From: Natronococcus amylolyticus DSM 10524
Lineage (GTDB): Archaea; Halobacteriota; Halobacteria; Halobacteriales; Natrialbaceae
Reading direction: 5' to 3'
NCBI RefSeq assembly: GCF_000337675.1
Contig: NZ_AOIB01000025.1
Span: 53,005 to 117,004, forward strand
DNA: 64,000 nucleotides
The translations under genes and the position numbers were made by a program. Below, piece after piece: positions 26,877 through 35,327 of this stretch. The notes beneath the pieces were generated by a model. The model was not told where the DNA came from. It worked only from the letters and a program-made list of their open reading frames with translations, and made no database searches. Within the stretch, counting starts at the first letter, position 1. Every line of letters begins with the position of its first letter.

Positions 26877-27533
26877 ATGATTCCGCTACTTCACGACTTC
26901 ACGGGGGCGACGGTGCTCGTCTTCGGCGGCGGCCCGGTCGGTGCGCGAAAGGCCCGGCGGTTCGCCCGCGAGGCCGAGGTGATCGTCGTCAGTCCGGCGT
27001 TCGCCGACGAGCGCTTCGGCGATGCCGAGCTGGTCCGAGCCGCGCCCGGGCCCGGCGACGTCGGCGACTGGCTCGAGCGCTGCGAGCCCGCCCTGGTCGT
27101 TGCCGCAACCGACGACGAGGCGATCAACGAGGCGGCCGCGCGGGCCGCACGGGAGCGCGGCGTGCTCGTCAACCGAGCCGATCGCTCCGGCGAGCGAGAT
27201 CCCGGGAGCGTCGTCGTCCCCGCGACCGTCCGCGAGGACCCCGTCGTCGTCTCGATCGCGACGGGCGGAACCGCCCCGGCACTGAGCAAACACCTTCGCC
27301 GGGAGCTCGAGGACCAGCTATCGGGCGCCAGCGAGATGGCCCGGGTCTGTGCAGCGCTGCGGACGGAGCTCAGATCGCGGGACGTCGATCCGGTCCGTCG
27401 GCGCGAACTCGTCGGCGATGTCGTCAAATCACCGGATGTTTGGACAGATTTACGTACCGGAGCCTCCAAGCCATCCCAAGTGATCGAGGACGTGCTGAGT
27501 GAGGAACGGGCGACGGAGGGTGATCTGCCATGA
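26877..27533 (+). CDS. Precorrin-2 dehydrogenase / sirohydrochlorin ferrochelatase
   Basis: 218 residues from ATG 26877. The Rossmann NAD-binding motif LVFGGGPVGARKARR is at about 14-28, followed by VVAATDDEAIN, VNRADRSGERDPGSVVVPA and VVVSIATGGTAPALSKHLRREL, all characteristic of the CysG-N/Met8/SirC family. It oxidises precorrin-2 to sirohydrochlorin and may insert iron to make siroheme (or lead to heme by the archaeal alternative route). Stop overlaps the hemA start in ATGA, so it forms an operon with the first enzyme of tetrapyrrole synthesis. Confidence 0.9.
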   Translation: MIPLLHDFTGATVLVFGGGPVGARKARRFAREAEVIVVSPAFADERFGDAELVRAAPGPGDVGDWLERCEPALVVAATDDEAINEAAARAARERGVLVNRADRSGERDPGSVVVPATVREDPVVVSIATGGTAPALSKHLRRELEDQLSGASEMARVCAALRTELRSRDVDPVRRRELVGDVVKSPDVWTDLRTGASKPSQVIEDVLSEERATEGDLP

Positions 27534-28843
27534 GTGGGGTTATCACGGCCGCACGCGTCACACACGACAGCGGGAGCGTCGACGATCTCGCGGCCGCGAG
27601 CCCCGACAGCCAGCGAGCAGCCGTCAAAGCACTCTGTAGCGTTCCCGAAATCGAGGAGGCGTACGTCGTCTCGACGTGTAATCGGGTCGAGGCCTACGTC
27701 GTCTCGAGCGACGCGACGCTCGGCCGGGCCACGCTCGAGGAGTTCTTCGCGACGACCGACGACGACGCGCTGGTCGTCACCGGCCACGACGAGAGCCTGC
27801 GCCACCTGCTCCGGGTCGCCACGGGACTCGAGTCCGTCGTGCTCGGCGAGGACCAGATCATCGGTCAGGTCCGGACCGCCTACGAGGACGCCCGCAGCGG
27901 CGGCGGCATCGGGCCGATGCTCGAGGCCGCCGTCACGAAGTCGATTCACGTCGGCGAGCGCGCCCGAACGGAGACCGCGATCAACGAGGGCGTCGTCTCG
28001 CTGGGATCGGCCGCAACCCGGCTCGTCGCCGACGACGTCACCCTCGAGGGGGCGACAGGCCTGATCGTCGGGGCCGGCGAGATGGGCCAGCTGGCGGCCC
28101 GGAGCCTCGTCAACGCCGACGTTTCGGAGCTGCTCGTCGCGAACCGTACCGTTGACCGTGCCGTCCACCTCGCGGACGAGCTCGCCGTCGACGCCGACGC
28201 CGTCCCGCTCGGGGCGCTTGCTACCGTCGCCGACGACGCCGACGTCGTGATCGCGGCGACGGGCAGCGACGAGCCCGTAGTCGAGCCACACCACCTCGCG
28301 GATGAGAGCGAACAGGTCGTCGTCGATCTGGGCCAGCCACGCGACGTCGCGCCCGCAGTCGGCGGCCTCGAGTCGGTGACGGTGTACGATCTCGACGACC
28401 TCGAGTCGATCACCGACGAGACCCGCGAACAGCGCGCTGACGCCGCGAGCGAGGTCGAGGCGATGATCGACCGCGAGTTCGAGCTGCTGTGCGATCAGTA
28501 CAAGCGGGCCCGCGCCGACGAGGTTATCGCCGCAATGTACGAGTCGGCCGACCGGATCAAGGAGCGCGAACTCGAGCGGGCGATCGCCGAACTCGAGAAG
28601 GGGAACGGCTCCCAGCGCGAGGTGCTCGAGGCGATGGCCGACTCGATGGTCAACCAGCTGCTGGCTCCGCCGACGAAGAGTCTGCGGGAGGCCGCCGCGG
28701 AGGACGACTGGAGCACGATCAACACCGCCCTGCAGCTGTTCGACCCCGACTTCGGCGGCGAACCGCCGCGGTCGCCCTCGATCGCCGCGATGGCCGAACT
28801 CGATCCCGCCGACGTTCAGGTCGGCGTCACCGACGACGACTGA
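27530..28843 (+). CDS. hemA: Glutamyl-tRNA reductase
   Basis: 437 residues. It reduces glutamyl-tRNA to glutamate-1-semialdehyde, the first committed step of tetrapyrrole synthesis. The catalytic cysteine lies in VVSTCNRVEAYV near residue 46, GEDQIIGQVRTAYEDAR near 104, the NADPH-binding GAGEMGQLAARSL near 180, and the C-terminal dimerisation helices end in a haloarchaeal tail. Start ATG overlaps the previous stop by four bases. Confidence 0.95.
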   Translation: MSGVITAARVTHDSGSVDDLAAASPDSQRAAVKALCSVPEIEEAYVVSTCNRVEAYVVSSDATLGRATLEEFFATTDDDALVVTGHDESLRHLLRVATGLESVVLGEDQIIGQVRTAYEDARSGGGIGPMLEAAVTKSIHVGERARTETAINEGVVSLGSAATRLVADDVTLEGATGLIVGAGEMGQLAARSLVNADVSELLVANRTVDRAVHLADELAVDADAVPLGALATVADDADVVIAATGSDEPVVEPHHLADESEQVVVDLGQPRDVAPAVGGLESVTVYDLDDLESITDETREQRADAASEVEAMIDREFELLCDQYKRARADEVIAAMYESADRIKERELERAIAELEKGNGSQREVLEAMADSMVNQLLAPPTKSLREAAAEDDWSTINTALQLFDPDFGGEPPRSPSIAAMAELDPADVQVGVTDDD

Positions 28844-28894
28844 CCACGATCCAGACGGCACAACCGTTATTTTCGTCCCTTCCGTTCGTCCGCT

Positions 28895-29176
28895 ATGGCA
28901 GACCTGCTTTCGGACGACGAGATCGACGCACAGTTGCCCGACGGCTGGGAGCGCGAGGACGACGAGATCGTCCGCACCTACGAGTTCGACGACTACCTGC
29001 AGGGCGTGAGCTTCGCCGGAGACGTCGGCGAGGTCGCCGAGGAGCAGTTCCACCACCCCGAGATCCGCATCCGCTACGAGGAGGTCGAGGTGCGGCTGAC
29101 CTCCCACGAGGAGGGCGGGATCACCGACGCCGACATCGAGATGGCGGAGCTGGCCGACGAGGAGTACGGCGGCTGA
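28895..29176 (+). CDS. 4a-hydroxytetrahydrobiopterin dehydratase (PCD/DCoH family)
   Basis: 93 residues. The active-site motif E-E-Q-F-H-H-P-E at about 50-57, followed by VRLTSHEEGGITDADIEMA, is diagnostic of pterin-4a-carbinolamine dehydratase. It recycles oxidised pterin cofactor; archaea with this gene may use it with tetrahydropterin- or molybdopterin-related chemistry. TTATTTT lies about 28 bases before the ATG, suggesting a leaderless transcript. Its stop overlaps the next start (TGATG). Confidence 0.9.
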   Translation: MADLLSDDEIDAQLPDGWEREDDEIVRTYEFDDYLQGVSFAGDVGEVAEEQFHHPEIRIRYEEVEVRLTSHEEGGITDADIEMAELADEEYGG

Positions 29177-29568
29177 TGGACGCCGCCTACGTCTTCCGCG
29201 TTCAGCTTCGGCTCGAGCCGGCTACGGGAGGCGTTCGGGTCGACGGCGACTCCGGCGAGACGACGGTGACGGTCTCGCGGGACGCGCCGGAGCCGGGCAC
29301 CGAGGGATGGCTATTCTTCCGGAATACGCTCTGGCGGGGCGAGGTCGGCGACGAGGAACACGCCAGGCGCCTGGCCGCCGACTGGCTCGGCGAGCCCCTC
29401 GGCGCGATCGAGACCGTCTCCTTTCGGGAGCTGCGAACCGACGAGGCCTACCTCGAGGCGCTGAAGGCCGAGATCGCCGACGACCTCGAGGCGTTCAACG
29501 CCGACGACGTCTCCGAGGTGCTCTCGAAGTATCTGGGCTCGAGCATCCACGTCGTCGACCGGGCGTAG
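29176..29568 (+). CDS. LWR-salt protein (haloarchaeal family)
   Basis: 130 residues starting MDAAYVFRVQL. It carries the motif FRNTLWRGEVGDEEHARR near 50, the L-W-R signature after which this family of halophilic archaeal proteins is named, and an acidic helical C-terminus ending SIHVVDRA. Function is unknown. The ATG shares a base with the stop of the pterin dehydratase gene, so translation is probably coupled. Confidence 0.8.
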   Translation: MDAAYVFRVQLRLEPATGGVRVDGDSGETTVTVSRDAPEPGTEGWLFFRNTLWRGEVGDEEHARRLAADWLGEPLGAIETVSFRELRTDEAYLEALKAEIADDLEAFNADDVSEVLSKYLGSSIHVVDRA

Positions 29569-29624
29569 CGCGGTCCGCTCGAGCGACACACATTTACTCG
29601 CGAATCGCGTAGGTAGTCGTCCGA

Positions 29625-30296
29625 ATGGTCTCCGAATACGACTACTGGCTGCTCGACCTCGACGGCACCCTCATCGACGTCGAGTGGTCCTACACCCGGG
29701 AGGTGTTCGACCGGGTCGGCGACCGCCTCGGTCGCGAGTTCACCGACCAGGAGGCGGACATCATCTGGAGCGGACTCACCGGCTCCCGCGACCGCCAGCT
29801 CGAGGCGTGGGGGATCGACCCCCACGAGTTCTGGGAGGCGTTCCACGCCGAGGAGGATCCGATGGTGCGGGCCGAACAGACGTACCTCCACGACGACGCC
29901 GCCTTCGTCGCCGACCTCGACGTCCCCGTCGGACTCGTCACCCACTGCCAGGAGTTCCTCTGTGAACCCGTACTGGACAACGTCGGGATCCGCGACTGGT
30001 TCGACGCCCGCCTCTGCTGTACCGAGGAGACGGGCTGGAAGCCCGATCCCGAACCCGTCGAGTCCGTCCTGCGGGAGCTCGGCGTCGCACACAACGGCCA
30101 CCGAGGCGTGCTGGCCGGCGACGGCGCGAACGACGTCGGCGCAGCCTGGAACGCCGGGCTCGACGCCATCCACGTCGAACGGGTCGGCCACGAGCGCCGC
30201 GGCCAGTGCGTCCTCGGGGATTACCGCGTCGAGTCGTTCGACGAACTCCCCGGCATCAGGTCTCCGACTCGCCGACCGGCTGGATCTCCTCGTTGA
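29625..30296 (+). CDS. HAD-superfamily hydrolase
   Basis: 223 residues. Motif I DLDGTLID (nucleophile Asp about 11, acid Asp about 13), motif II VTHC near 107, the lysine in WKPDPEP and motif IV GDGANDVGAAWNAGLDAI are complete, so it is a working phosphatase-type hydrolase with a helical cap (about 20-80). The closest types are phosphoglycolate phosphatase-like enzymes; substrate unknown. A TATA-like CATTTACT lies 28 bases before the ATG. Its last 41 bases overlap the end of the convergent regulator gene, and the tail RSPTRRPAGSPR looks like recent read-on sequence. Confidence 0.85.
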   Translation: MVSEYDYWLLDLDGTLIDVEWSYTREVFDRVGDRLGREFTDQEADIIWSGLTGSRDRQLEAWGIDPHEFWEAFHAEEDPMVRAEQTYLHDDAAFVADLDVPVGLVTHCQEFLCEPVLDNVGIRDWFDARLCCTEETGWKPDPEPVESVLRELGVAHNGHRGVLAGDGANDVGAAWNAGLDAIHVERVGHERRGQCVLGDYRVESFDELPGIRSPTRRPAGSPR

Positions 30297-30900
30297 CGAG
30301 CGTCTCGTAGGCGCGACGCAGCCGTTCGGACAGCGCCTGATGAGAGATCCCCAGCTCGTCGGCCAGCTCCTCCATCGAAATCTCCCGCGGGATCTCGAAG
30401 TAGCCCTGCTCGAGGGCGGCCTCGAGCGCCTCCTCCTGTTCGCCGGTGAGCCTCGTCGTCGAGGGCGCCCCCGGCGTAACGTCCGTTACGCGCCGGAGGT
30501 CGACGCCGATGCCGCGGTCGACGAGTCGATCGTGGGCCCGACAGAGCGCCTCGCGGTCCCGATACCGAACGCGAGCCTGCCACCAGCCATCGGTTCCCCA
30601 GCCCTCGAGCAGCGAGCCGCCGTCTGCGAGCAGCCGATCGCAGACCGTTCGTCCCTCGACGAACGTCACGTCGTACAGCAGCCGCTCGCTCGTCTCGACG
30701 AGCAGGTCGTAGGTTCCGACCGACGGGTCGTCGGCGAGGGCGGCGTCGACCGCCGTCCGTTCGGCGTCGGCGATCCAGAGACAGGGCTGTGAGCGCGAGA
30801 CGGCTGCCTCGAGTTCGACTCGTAGTTCTGGAAGTCGATCGAACGTGGCCTCGAGCGTCGTGTCCGCGGCCGGGATCCGAAACTCGGCGATGGTCGACAT
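30256..30900 (-). CDS. Bacterio-opsin activator-type HTH regulator
   Basis: 214 residues. The N-terminal part (about 1-150) is the Bat-associated sensor domain seen in many haloarchaeal regulators, beginning IAEFRIPAADTTLEATF. The C-terminal 55 residues are an HTH_10 domain: LTGEQEEALEAALEQGYFEIPREISMEELADELGIS, the typical G-Y-F-E-x-P-R signature. It is a cytoplasmic transcription factor; no PAS or GAF domain is attached. It lies just downstream of moeA-PBP on the same strand, but the target is unknown. Confidence 0.88.
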   Translation of the reverse strand: MSTIAEFRIPAADTTLEATFDRLPELRVELEAAVSRSQPCLWIADAERTAVDAALADDPSVGTYDLLVETSERLLYDVTFVEGRTVCDRLLADGGSLLEGWGTDGWWQARVRYRDREALCRAHDRLVDRGIGVDLRRVTDVTPGAPSTTRLTGEQEEALEAALEQGYFEIPREISMEELADELGISHQALSERLRRAYETLVNEEIQPVGESET

Positions 30901-30963
30901 CGGGCTCCGTACACCGCGGGAGCGTAAAAATCGCTGTTCAGCCGGCGGTGACTCTCATCCTCG

Positions 30964-32820
30964 CTAACGCCCGTTCGCCACGTCGTCGAGGGCGGCCTCG
31001 AGTTCCTCGACGCCGGGCTTCTCGAGTCGGTCGGGGTTCGCGAGCACTCGAACCGGCTGGGTGCCCAGCGAGACGAACCCCAGGTTGAGACGGTCGGCGG
31101 TCTCTCGAAGCCCGAGGCCGGCGTCGGCCTCGTCCGCGATCACCTTTCGCGCGGGGCTCTCGTGGGCGCGCAACCCGAGGTCGAAGCCGACGATCGAGTC
31201 GACGATCGCGTGGCGCTCGACCTCGCGCTCCTCGGCGAGGTCGGCGACCGCGGCGCCCACACTCGAGCGCAGCCCGGAGTCGGTCGTCCGGTTGACGAAG
31301 CGGTGGTCCTCGTCGACCAGATCGGCCAGCCCGTCGATCCGATCGGGGTTGCCGGGTTTCACGAGCAGTCCCCACTCGCGTTCCCAGCTACCCAGCTCCT
31401 CGGCGTCGACGTCTCTCTCGGTCGGTCCCGCGACGACTGCGACGTCCGGAACGCCCTCTCGGAGCCGGCGGAGACCGGGCCGGGACCCTACGGAGAGATA
31501 TCGCGGGTTGTCCAGCCCGTCGAGCAGCCGCGACAGCGTCGGGTCGTCCTCGCCGACGCCGAGCAGCGTCGGCGGCCGAACGTCCGGCGAGAACAGCGAG
31601 ACCGTGACGGATTCACCGGTCTCGAGGTAGTCGGTTCCGGGATCGACCTCGACGACGCCGTCGGCCTCCGCGAGACTGGTCGTCGCGCCGCTGCCCTTGT
31701 CGACGGGGTAGACCAGCGTCTCGCCGTCGCCGTCGCGGACGACGCCGACCGGCATCAGCCGCAGCCGCCCCTCGTCGTAGCGCTCCTGTCTGGCCATCCG
31801 GCCCTCGAGGGTCGCCGTCTCGGTCTCGGGGAGGCCGGCCGCCTCGCGGATCGCGGGCGCGACGAACGTCCGGAAGACCATCATCGCGGAGACGGGGTAG
31901 CCCGGTAGCCCGACGTATGCCGAGTCTTCCAGTCGGCCTACGAGCATCGGCTTCCCGGGTTTGACGCCGACGCCGTGGAGCAGCAGTTCGCCCTGCTCTT
32001 CGATTACACGGTAGATGACGTCGACCGCGCTCGCGCTGGTCGAACCCGACGAGAGCACGAGGTCACACTCCGCTGCGGCCTCGCGGAGCACACGTTCCAT
32101 CTCGTCTTGTTCGTCGCCCGCGTGGGGGTAGAGCACCGCCTCGCCGCCGGCGTCCTCGACGCCGGCGGCGATCGTGTAGCTGTTGACGTCGTAGATCTCG
32201 CCGCGGTCGCTGTCGACCGCCTCGCCCGGGCGGACGAGTTCGTCGCCCGTCGAGACGATCCCCACCTTCGGCTTCGAGCGCACCGGAACGTCGTCGGCTC
32301 CGAGCGCCGACAGCAGCCCGATATCTCGCGGCGTGATCCGGGTTCCGGGACCGAGCGCGCGCTCGCCCGCGGCGACGTCGGCACCGGCGAACATGACGTT
32401 GTCGCCGGGCGCGACCGAGGTGCGGATCTGGACGGAGTCTCCTGCGGCGGTGGTTCTCTCCACGGGCACCATCGCGTCCGCGCCCGTCGGCATCACCGCG
32501 CCGGTCGAGATCTCGACGGCCTCGCCCTCGCCGACGGCGACGTCGGGCTCCTCGCCAGCGTGAACCTCGCCCGCGAGCTCGAGCTCCGCGGGGTCGGCCT
32601 CGTCGGCGCCGAACGTGTCCCGCGCGCGAAGCGCGTAGCCGTCGAGGCTCGCCCGGTCGAAGCCGGGGACGTCGAGTTCGGCGTCCAGTCGCGCCACGAG
32701 CACCCGTCCGCGAGCGTCGGCCAGCGAGACGTGGTCGATACCGCCCTCGAGCGAGAGCGAGCGGATCGCCTCGCGGGCCTCCTCGGGGGAGGCGAGATCG
32801 CGAAATTCCTTGCGGTCCAT
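30964..32820 (-). CDS. moeA: MoeA fused to a periplasmic-binding-protein-like domain
   Basis: 618 residues. About 1-400 is molybdopterin molybdotransferase MoeA with SLDGYALRARD, VMPTGADAM, VSTGDEL, SSGSTSASAVDVIY, GVGVKPGKPMLVG and GLPGYPVSAMM. About 405-618 is a substrate-binding (PBP-like/LysR-substrate-like) domain: TLSRLLDGL, EREWGLLVKPGNPDRI, FVNRTTDSGLRSSV and ADAGLGLRETADRLNLGFV. In bacteria and archaea such domains bind molybdate or tungstate, so the fusion probably feeds oxyanion to MoeA or regulates insertion. A second, unfused MoeA is encoded at 35829; haloarchaea and methanogens often carry the pair. Confidence 0.92.
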   Translation of the reverse strand: MDRKEFRDLASPEEAREAIRSLSLEGGIDHVSLADARGRVLVARLDAELDVPGFDRASLDGYALRARDTFGADEADPAELELAGEVHAGEEPDVAVGEGEAVEISTGAVMPTGADAMVPVERTTAAGDSVQIRTSVAPGDNVMFAGADVAAGERALGPGTRITPRDIGLLSALGADDVPVRSKPKVGIVSTGDELVRPGEAVDSDRGEIYDVNSYTIAAGVEDAGGEAVLYPHAGDEQDEMERVLREAAAECDLVLSSGSTSASAVDVIYRVIEEQGELLLHGVGVKPGKPMLVGRLEDSAYVGLPGYPVSAMMVFRTFVAPAIREAAGLPETETATLEGRMARQERYDEGRLRLMPVGVVRDGDGETLVYPVDKGSGATTSLAEADGVVEVDPGTDYLETGESVTVSLFSPDVRPPTLLGVGEDDPTLSRLLDGLDNPRYLSVGSRPGLRRLREGVPDVAVVAGPTERDVDAEELGSWEREWGLLVKPGNPDRIDGLADLVDEDHRFVNRTTDSGLRSSVGAAVADLAEEREVERHAIVDSIVGFDLGLRAHESPARKVIADEADAGLGLRETADRLNLGFVSLGTQPVRVLANPDRLEKPGVEELEAALDDVANGR

Positions 32821-32905
32821 ACCCGGAGTTATCGGGCCGGGGCTAAAAACGTCGGTCGATCGCCGCGGGGGAACGGTTACAAGACCGACGCCAGTTAGAC
32901 GGAGT

Positions 32906-34042
32906 ATGTCACGGCTCGAGCCAGCCGATCGGGATCGGATCGCGGCGCTGTTCGACCGCCACCTCGAGGTCGGTCTCCACCACGGCGCCCAGCTGGCCGT
33001 TTACGTCGATGGCGAACAGGTTCTCGACCTCGCGGGCGGGACGACGGGTCCCGACGGTCGGGAGACGACTCCCGAGACGCGCCACGTGCTGTTCTCCTGT
33101 ACGAAACCGTACGCCGCGGCCGCGCTGCACGCGCTCGTCGACGACAGCGCGCTCGCCTACGACGACCGGGTCGTCGACCACTGGCCCGAGTTCGCCGACC
33201 CTGGAAGCGAGAAGGCCGAGATCACCGTCCGGCAGGTGCTCAGCCACACGGCCGGACTCCCGGAGAGCGCGCTCGACGACCGTCCCGACCTGTGGCCCGA
33301 GTGGGGGCGCGTCGTGGAGGGACTCGAGGACGCCGACCTCGTCTCGACGCCCGGCGAGGAGCCGGCCTACCACGCGCTCACGTTCGGCTGGCTCGTCGGG
33401 GAACTCGTTCGTCGCGTCTCGGGCGCACGGATCGAGACGGTCGCCGCCGATCGCGTGTTCGATCCGCTCGGGATGGACGACACGGGGATCGGCCTGCGCG
33501 ACCACGAACCCGACGACGTCGCCACGCTCGCCGCCTTCGACGCCTTCGATCGCTGCCGGGACCCGGCGGAGGGGTTGGGCGACACCGCGTCGGTCGCCGC
33601 GCCGTTCAACACCGAGGCGATCCACCGGGCCGTGATCCCCGCGGGGAACGGGATCGGCACCGCCCGCGACATGGCCCGTTTTTACGCCTGCCTCGCGCAC
33701 GGAGGCGAACTCGAGGGCACCCGCATCCTCTCGGAGTCGACAGTCGACGCGATGACCAGGCTCGAGGCCGAGACCGACGACGACGGCACCCTCTCGAGGC
33801 CCCGACGGTACGGGCTCGGCGTCTACAAGGGCGGCACGCCCGCGAGTCCGTTCGGCTCGCTGGCGCCCGAGCGCGCCTTCGGCCACGCGGGCCTGGGCAG
33901 CAGCGTCGGCTGGGCCGATCCCGAAACGGAAGTTGCGTTCTCCTACGTCACTAACGGCGTCCGGGACGGTTCCTACGAGCACGTGGCCCGAGTGAACGCT
34001 CTCGCGGACGCGGTTCGGCTCGCGCTCTCCGGGGCGACGTAG
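32906..34042 (+). CDS. Serine hydrolase of the beta-lactamase (class C / esterase EstB) family
   Basis: 378 residues from ATG 32906 (MSRLEPADRDR). Nucleophile motif S-C-T-K near residue 63, a tyrosine motif around YHALTFGWL near 156, VLSHTAGLP near 110, and the third motif HAG in ERAFGHAGLGSSVG near 335 place it among beta-lactamase-related esterases and D-aminopeptidases. No signal peptide is visible, so it acts in the cytoplasm; substrate unknown. Its C-terminal region has a decayed copy 0.9 kb downstream (34908-35020), beyond the toxin-antitoxin pair. Confidence 0.9.
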   Translation: MSRLEPADRDRIAALFDRHLEVGLHHGAQLAVYVDGEQVLDLAGGTTGPDGRETTPETRHVLFSCTKPYAAAALHALVDDSALAYDDRVVDHWPEFADPGSEKAEITVRQVLSHTAGLPESALDDRPDLWPEWGRVVEGLEDADLVSTPGEEPAYHALTFGWLVGELVRRVSGARIETVAADRVFDPLGMDDTGIGLRDHEPDDVATLAAFDAFDRCRDPAEGLGDTASVAAPFNTEAIHRAVIPAGNGIGTARDMARFYACLAHGGELEGTRILSESTVDAMTRLEAETDDDGTLSRPRRYGLGVYKGGTPASPFGSLAPERAFGHAGLGSSVGWADPETEVAFSYVTNGVRDGSYEHVARVNALADAVRLALSGAT

Positions 34043-34099
34043 CGTCTGACGTATCAAGAGTAGCTACTTCTGGTCCGAAACGTGATATTGGTACGAACG

Positions 34100-34127
34100 C
34101 TTATTCCGTTGGCTACCTAACCAACGG
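34100..34127 (+). promoter_or_regulatory. Promoter and operator of the TumE/TumA-like pair
   Basis: CTTATT (34100-34105) is a TATA box 30-35 bases before the ATG at 34135. Directly after it lies a perfect 7-base inverted repeat, CCGTTGG (34106-34112) and CCAACGG (34121-34127), with an 8-base spacer, covering the expected transcription start. That is the position for autorepression by the HTH protein of the pair. Sequence seen directly; the role is inferred. Confidence 0.6.
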
Positions 34128-34134
34128 GTAGAGG

Positions 34135-34479
34135 ATGGGCCCTGACGAAGACGACCTCGATGGGTACGAACGGGCCAACGTATACGAAGATGGGACGGTG
34201 GTTCGGATCTCCATCCGCAGGACGAACGACCCCTCGTATCCGTCGGGATGGCGCTACACGTTCCACTACGGAGCGATCTCGGCGAGCGAAGCAACCCTCG
34301 AGGACGGAACCATCCGGAGATACGACAACGCACACGAGGAGACGAAGGGCCACGAACTGCATGTGGCTCCAGACCCTGATCCAGCGGGTATCGACTTTCC
34401 GGGAATCGAGGCGCTGTACGAGCGGTTCTGGCGGGAGATACCGAAGCCGGAATTCGACCAGCAAGGTGAAATTCGATGA
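34135..34479 (+). CDS. TumE-like toxin (DUF6516 family)
   Basis: 114 residues. The pattern of short strands YTFHYGAISASEATLEDGTIRRYDNAHE followed by KGHELHV and the C-terminal helix IEALYERFWREI is that of DUF6516/TumE proteins, toxins or toxin-like partners encoded before a HVO_A0114-type DNA-binding protein. It is less GC-rich than the neighbours, suggesting acquisition. Its stop overlaps the next start in ATGA. The toxic activity is known only by family association; I cannot identify catalytic residues. Confidence 0.78.
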   Translation: MGPDEDDLDGYERANVYEDGTVVRISIRRTNDPSYPSGWRYTFHYGAISASEATLEDGTIRRYDNAHEETKGHELHVAPDPDPAGIDFPGIEALYERFWREIPKPEFDQQGEIR

Positions 34480-34868
34480 CAAAAAACGTGCTGTTAGTAA
34501 CGATCGGCAGTGGTGACGAACTGTACGACGACGGCCTGAATGCGATTCAGGCACTCAAAGACGGGGAATCAATCGACGCGCCGGCGATCATTACGTTTCC
34601 GAACGAGAAGATGCTGAGTGACGTGTTCAACGACCGTACGTACACGCTGCTCCGAACAATCCGAGAGGAGCAACCGACGAGTATCCGCGAAACTGCGGCT
34701 CTCGTCGACCGAGACAAAAAGAACGTCCACGAAGAACTCACGACGCTGGAAGCGCTCGGTGCCATCTCCTTCGAGGACGATGGCTACGCAAAGAAACCGA
34801 CCTTCCCCTACAGCGACCTCATTATCAAACCCTTCCGAAGCGACGAAAACGCGTCCGTAGTCGCTTGA
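34476..34868 (+). CDS. TumA-like antitoxin (HVO_A0114-family DNA-binding protein)
   Basis: 130 residues. The N-terminal 45 residues are a short alpha/beta part, then a winged-helix domain from about 50: LLRTIREEQPTSIRETAALVDRDKKNVHEELTTLEALGAISF, with a basic recognition helix, and a tail KKPTFPYSDLIIKPF. It belongs to the HVO_A0114 putative DNA-binding family that pairs with DUF6516 proteins. It is the likely binder of the inverted repeat at 34106-34127 and thereby autoregulator. Coupled to the toxin gene by a four-base overlap. Confidence 0.8.
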   Translation: MTKNVLLVTIGSGDELYDDGLNAIQALKDGESIDAPAIITFPNEKMLSDVFNDRTYTLLRTIREEQPTSIRETAALVDRDKKNVHEELTTLEALGAISFEDDGYAKKPTFPYSDLIIKPFRSDENASVVA

Positions 34869-34907
34869 GTCACACGACTCGAGTGGACCCCGGGTTTTGG
34901 TACTCGT

Positions 34908-35020
34908 GTGCCCGATTCTGAGCGGCGTTCGTTCGTGGGGGCTGGTAGCTGCATCGACTGTACCGGCCCCGAAGCGAGAGTCGTGTCGTCCTACGTCACC
35001 AACGACATCCGGGGCGACGT
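34908..35020 (+). pseudogene. Relic of a serine hydrolase C-terminus
   Basis: The plus-strand frame here reads SERRSFVGAGSCID followed by CTGPEARVVSSYVTN, closely tracking the end of the intact hydrolase (ERAFGHAGLGSSVG, then ADPETEVAFSYVTN). Fifteen bases near 35006-35020 (TCCGGGGCGACGTAG) equal the last bases and stop codon of the intact gene at 34028-34042, but are out of frame and joined after a deletion. This is a decayed 3' fragment of the same family, on the far side of the toxin-antitoxin module. Confidence 0.65.
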
Positions 35021-35056
35021 AGAACCTATCTTGTTTCTCGAGGCCGAACGGCCGGC

Positions 35057-35278
35057 ATGGTACGACTCCGACGCCTGGCCGTCGTCGCGGCGCTGGCCTG
35101 GACCGCGACGGCGCTGGCCCAGTTCGTCGCCTGGACGACGACCGAGGAGAACGAACGGATCGAGTGGACCGAACGCCGGAACCTATTCCTGCTGTGCTCG
35201 AGCCTCTCGACGAACGCGCTGGTGTTTACGACGATCTACCGGTACGCGAGGAGGTGCCGGCGCGGTCGCGGCGAGTAG
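35057..35278 (+). CDS. Small membrane protein, two helices
   Basis: 73 residues: helix about 6-26 (AVVAALAWTATALAQFVAWTT), a charged loop NERIEWTERRN, a second helix about 43-60 (LFLLCSSLSTNALVFTTIY) and a basic tail RRCRRGRGE. No recognised family. It precedes the SHOCT protein by 49 bases and may share its transcript. Confidence 0.55.
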   Translation: MVRLRRLAVVAALAWTATALAQFVAWTTTEENERIEWTERRNLFLLCSSLSTNALVFTTIYRYARRCRRGRGE

Positions 35279-35327
35279 CGGCGGTCGGGGCGCAGTCGCT
35301 TTGTGGATGCCGCTCGATACGCACAGT

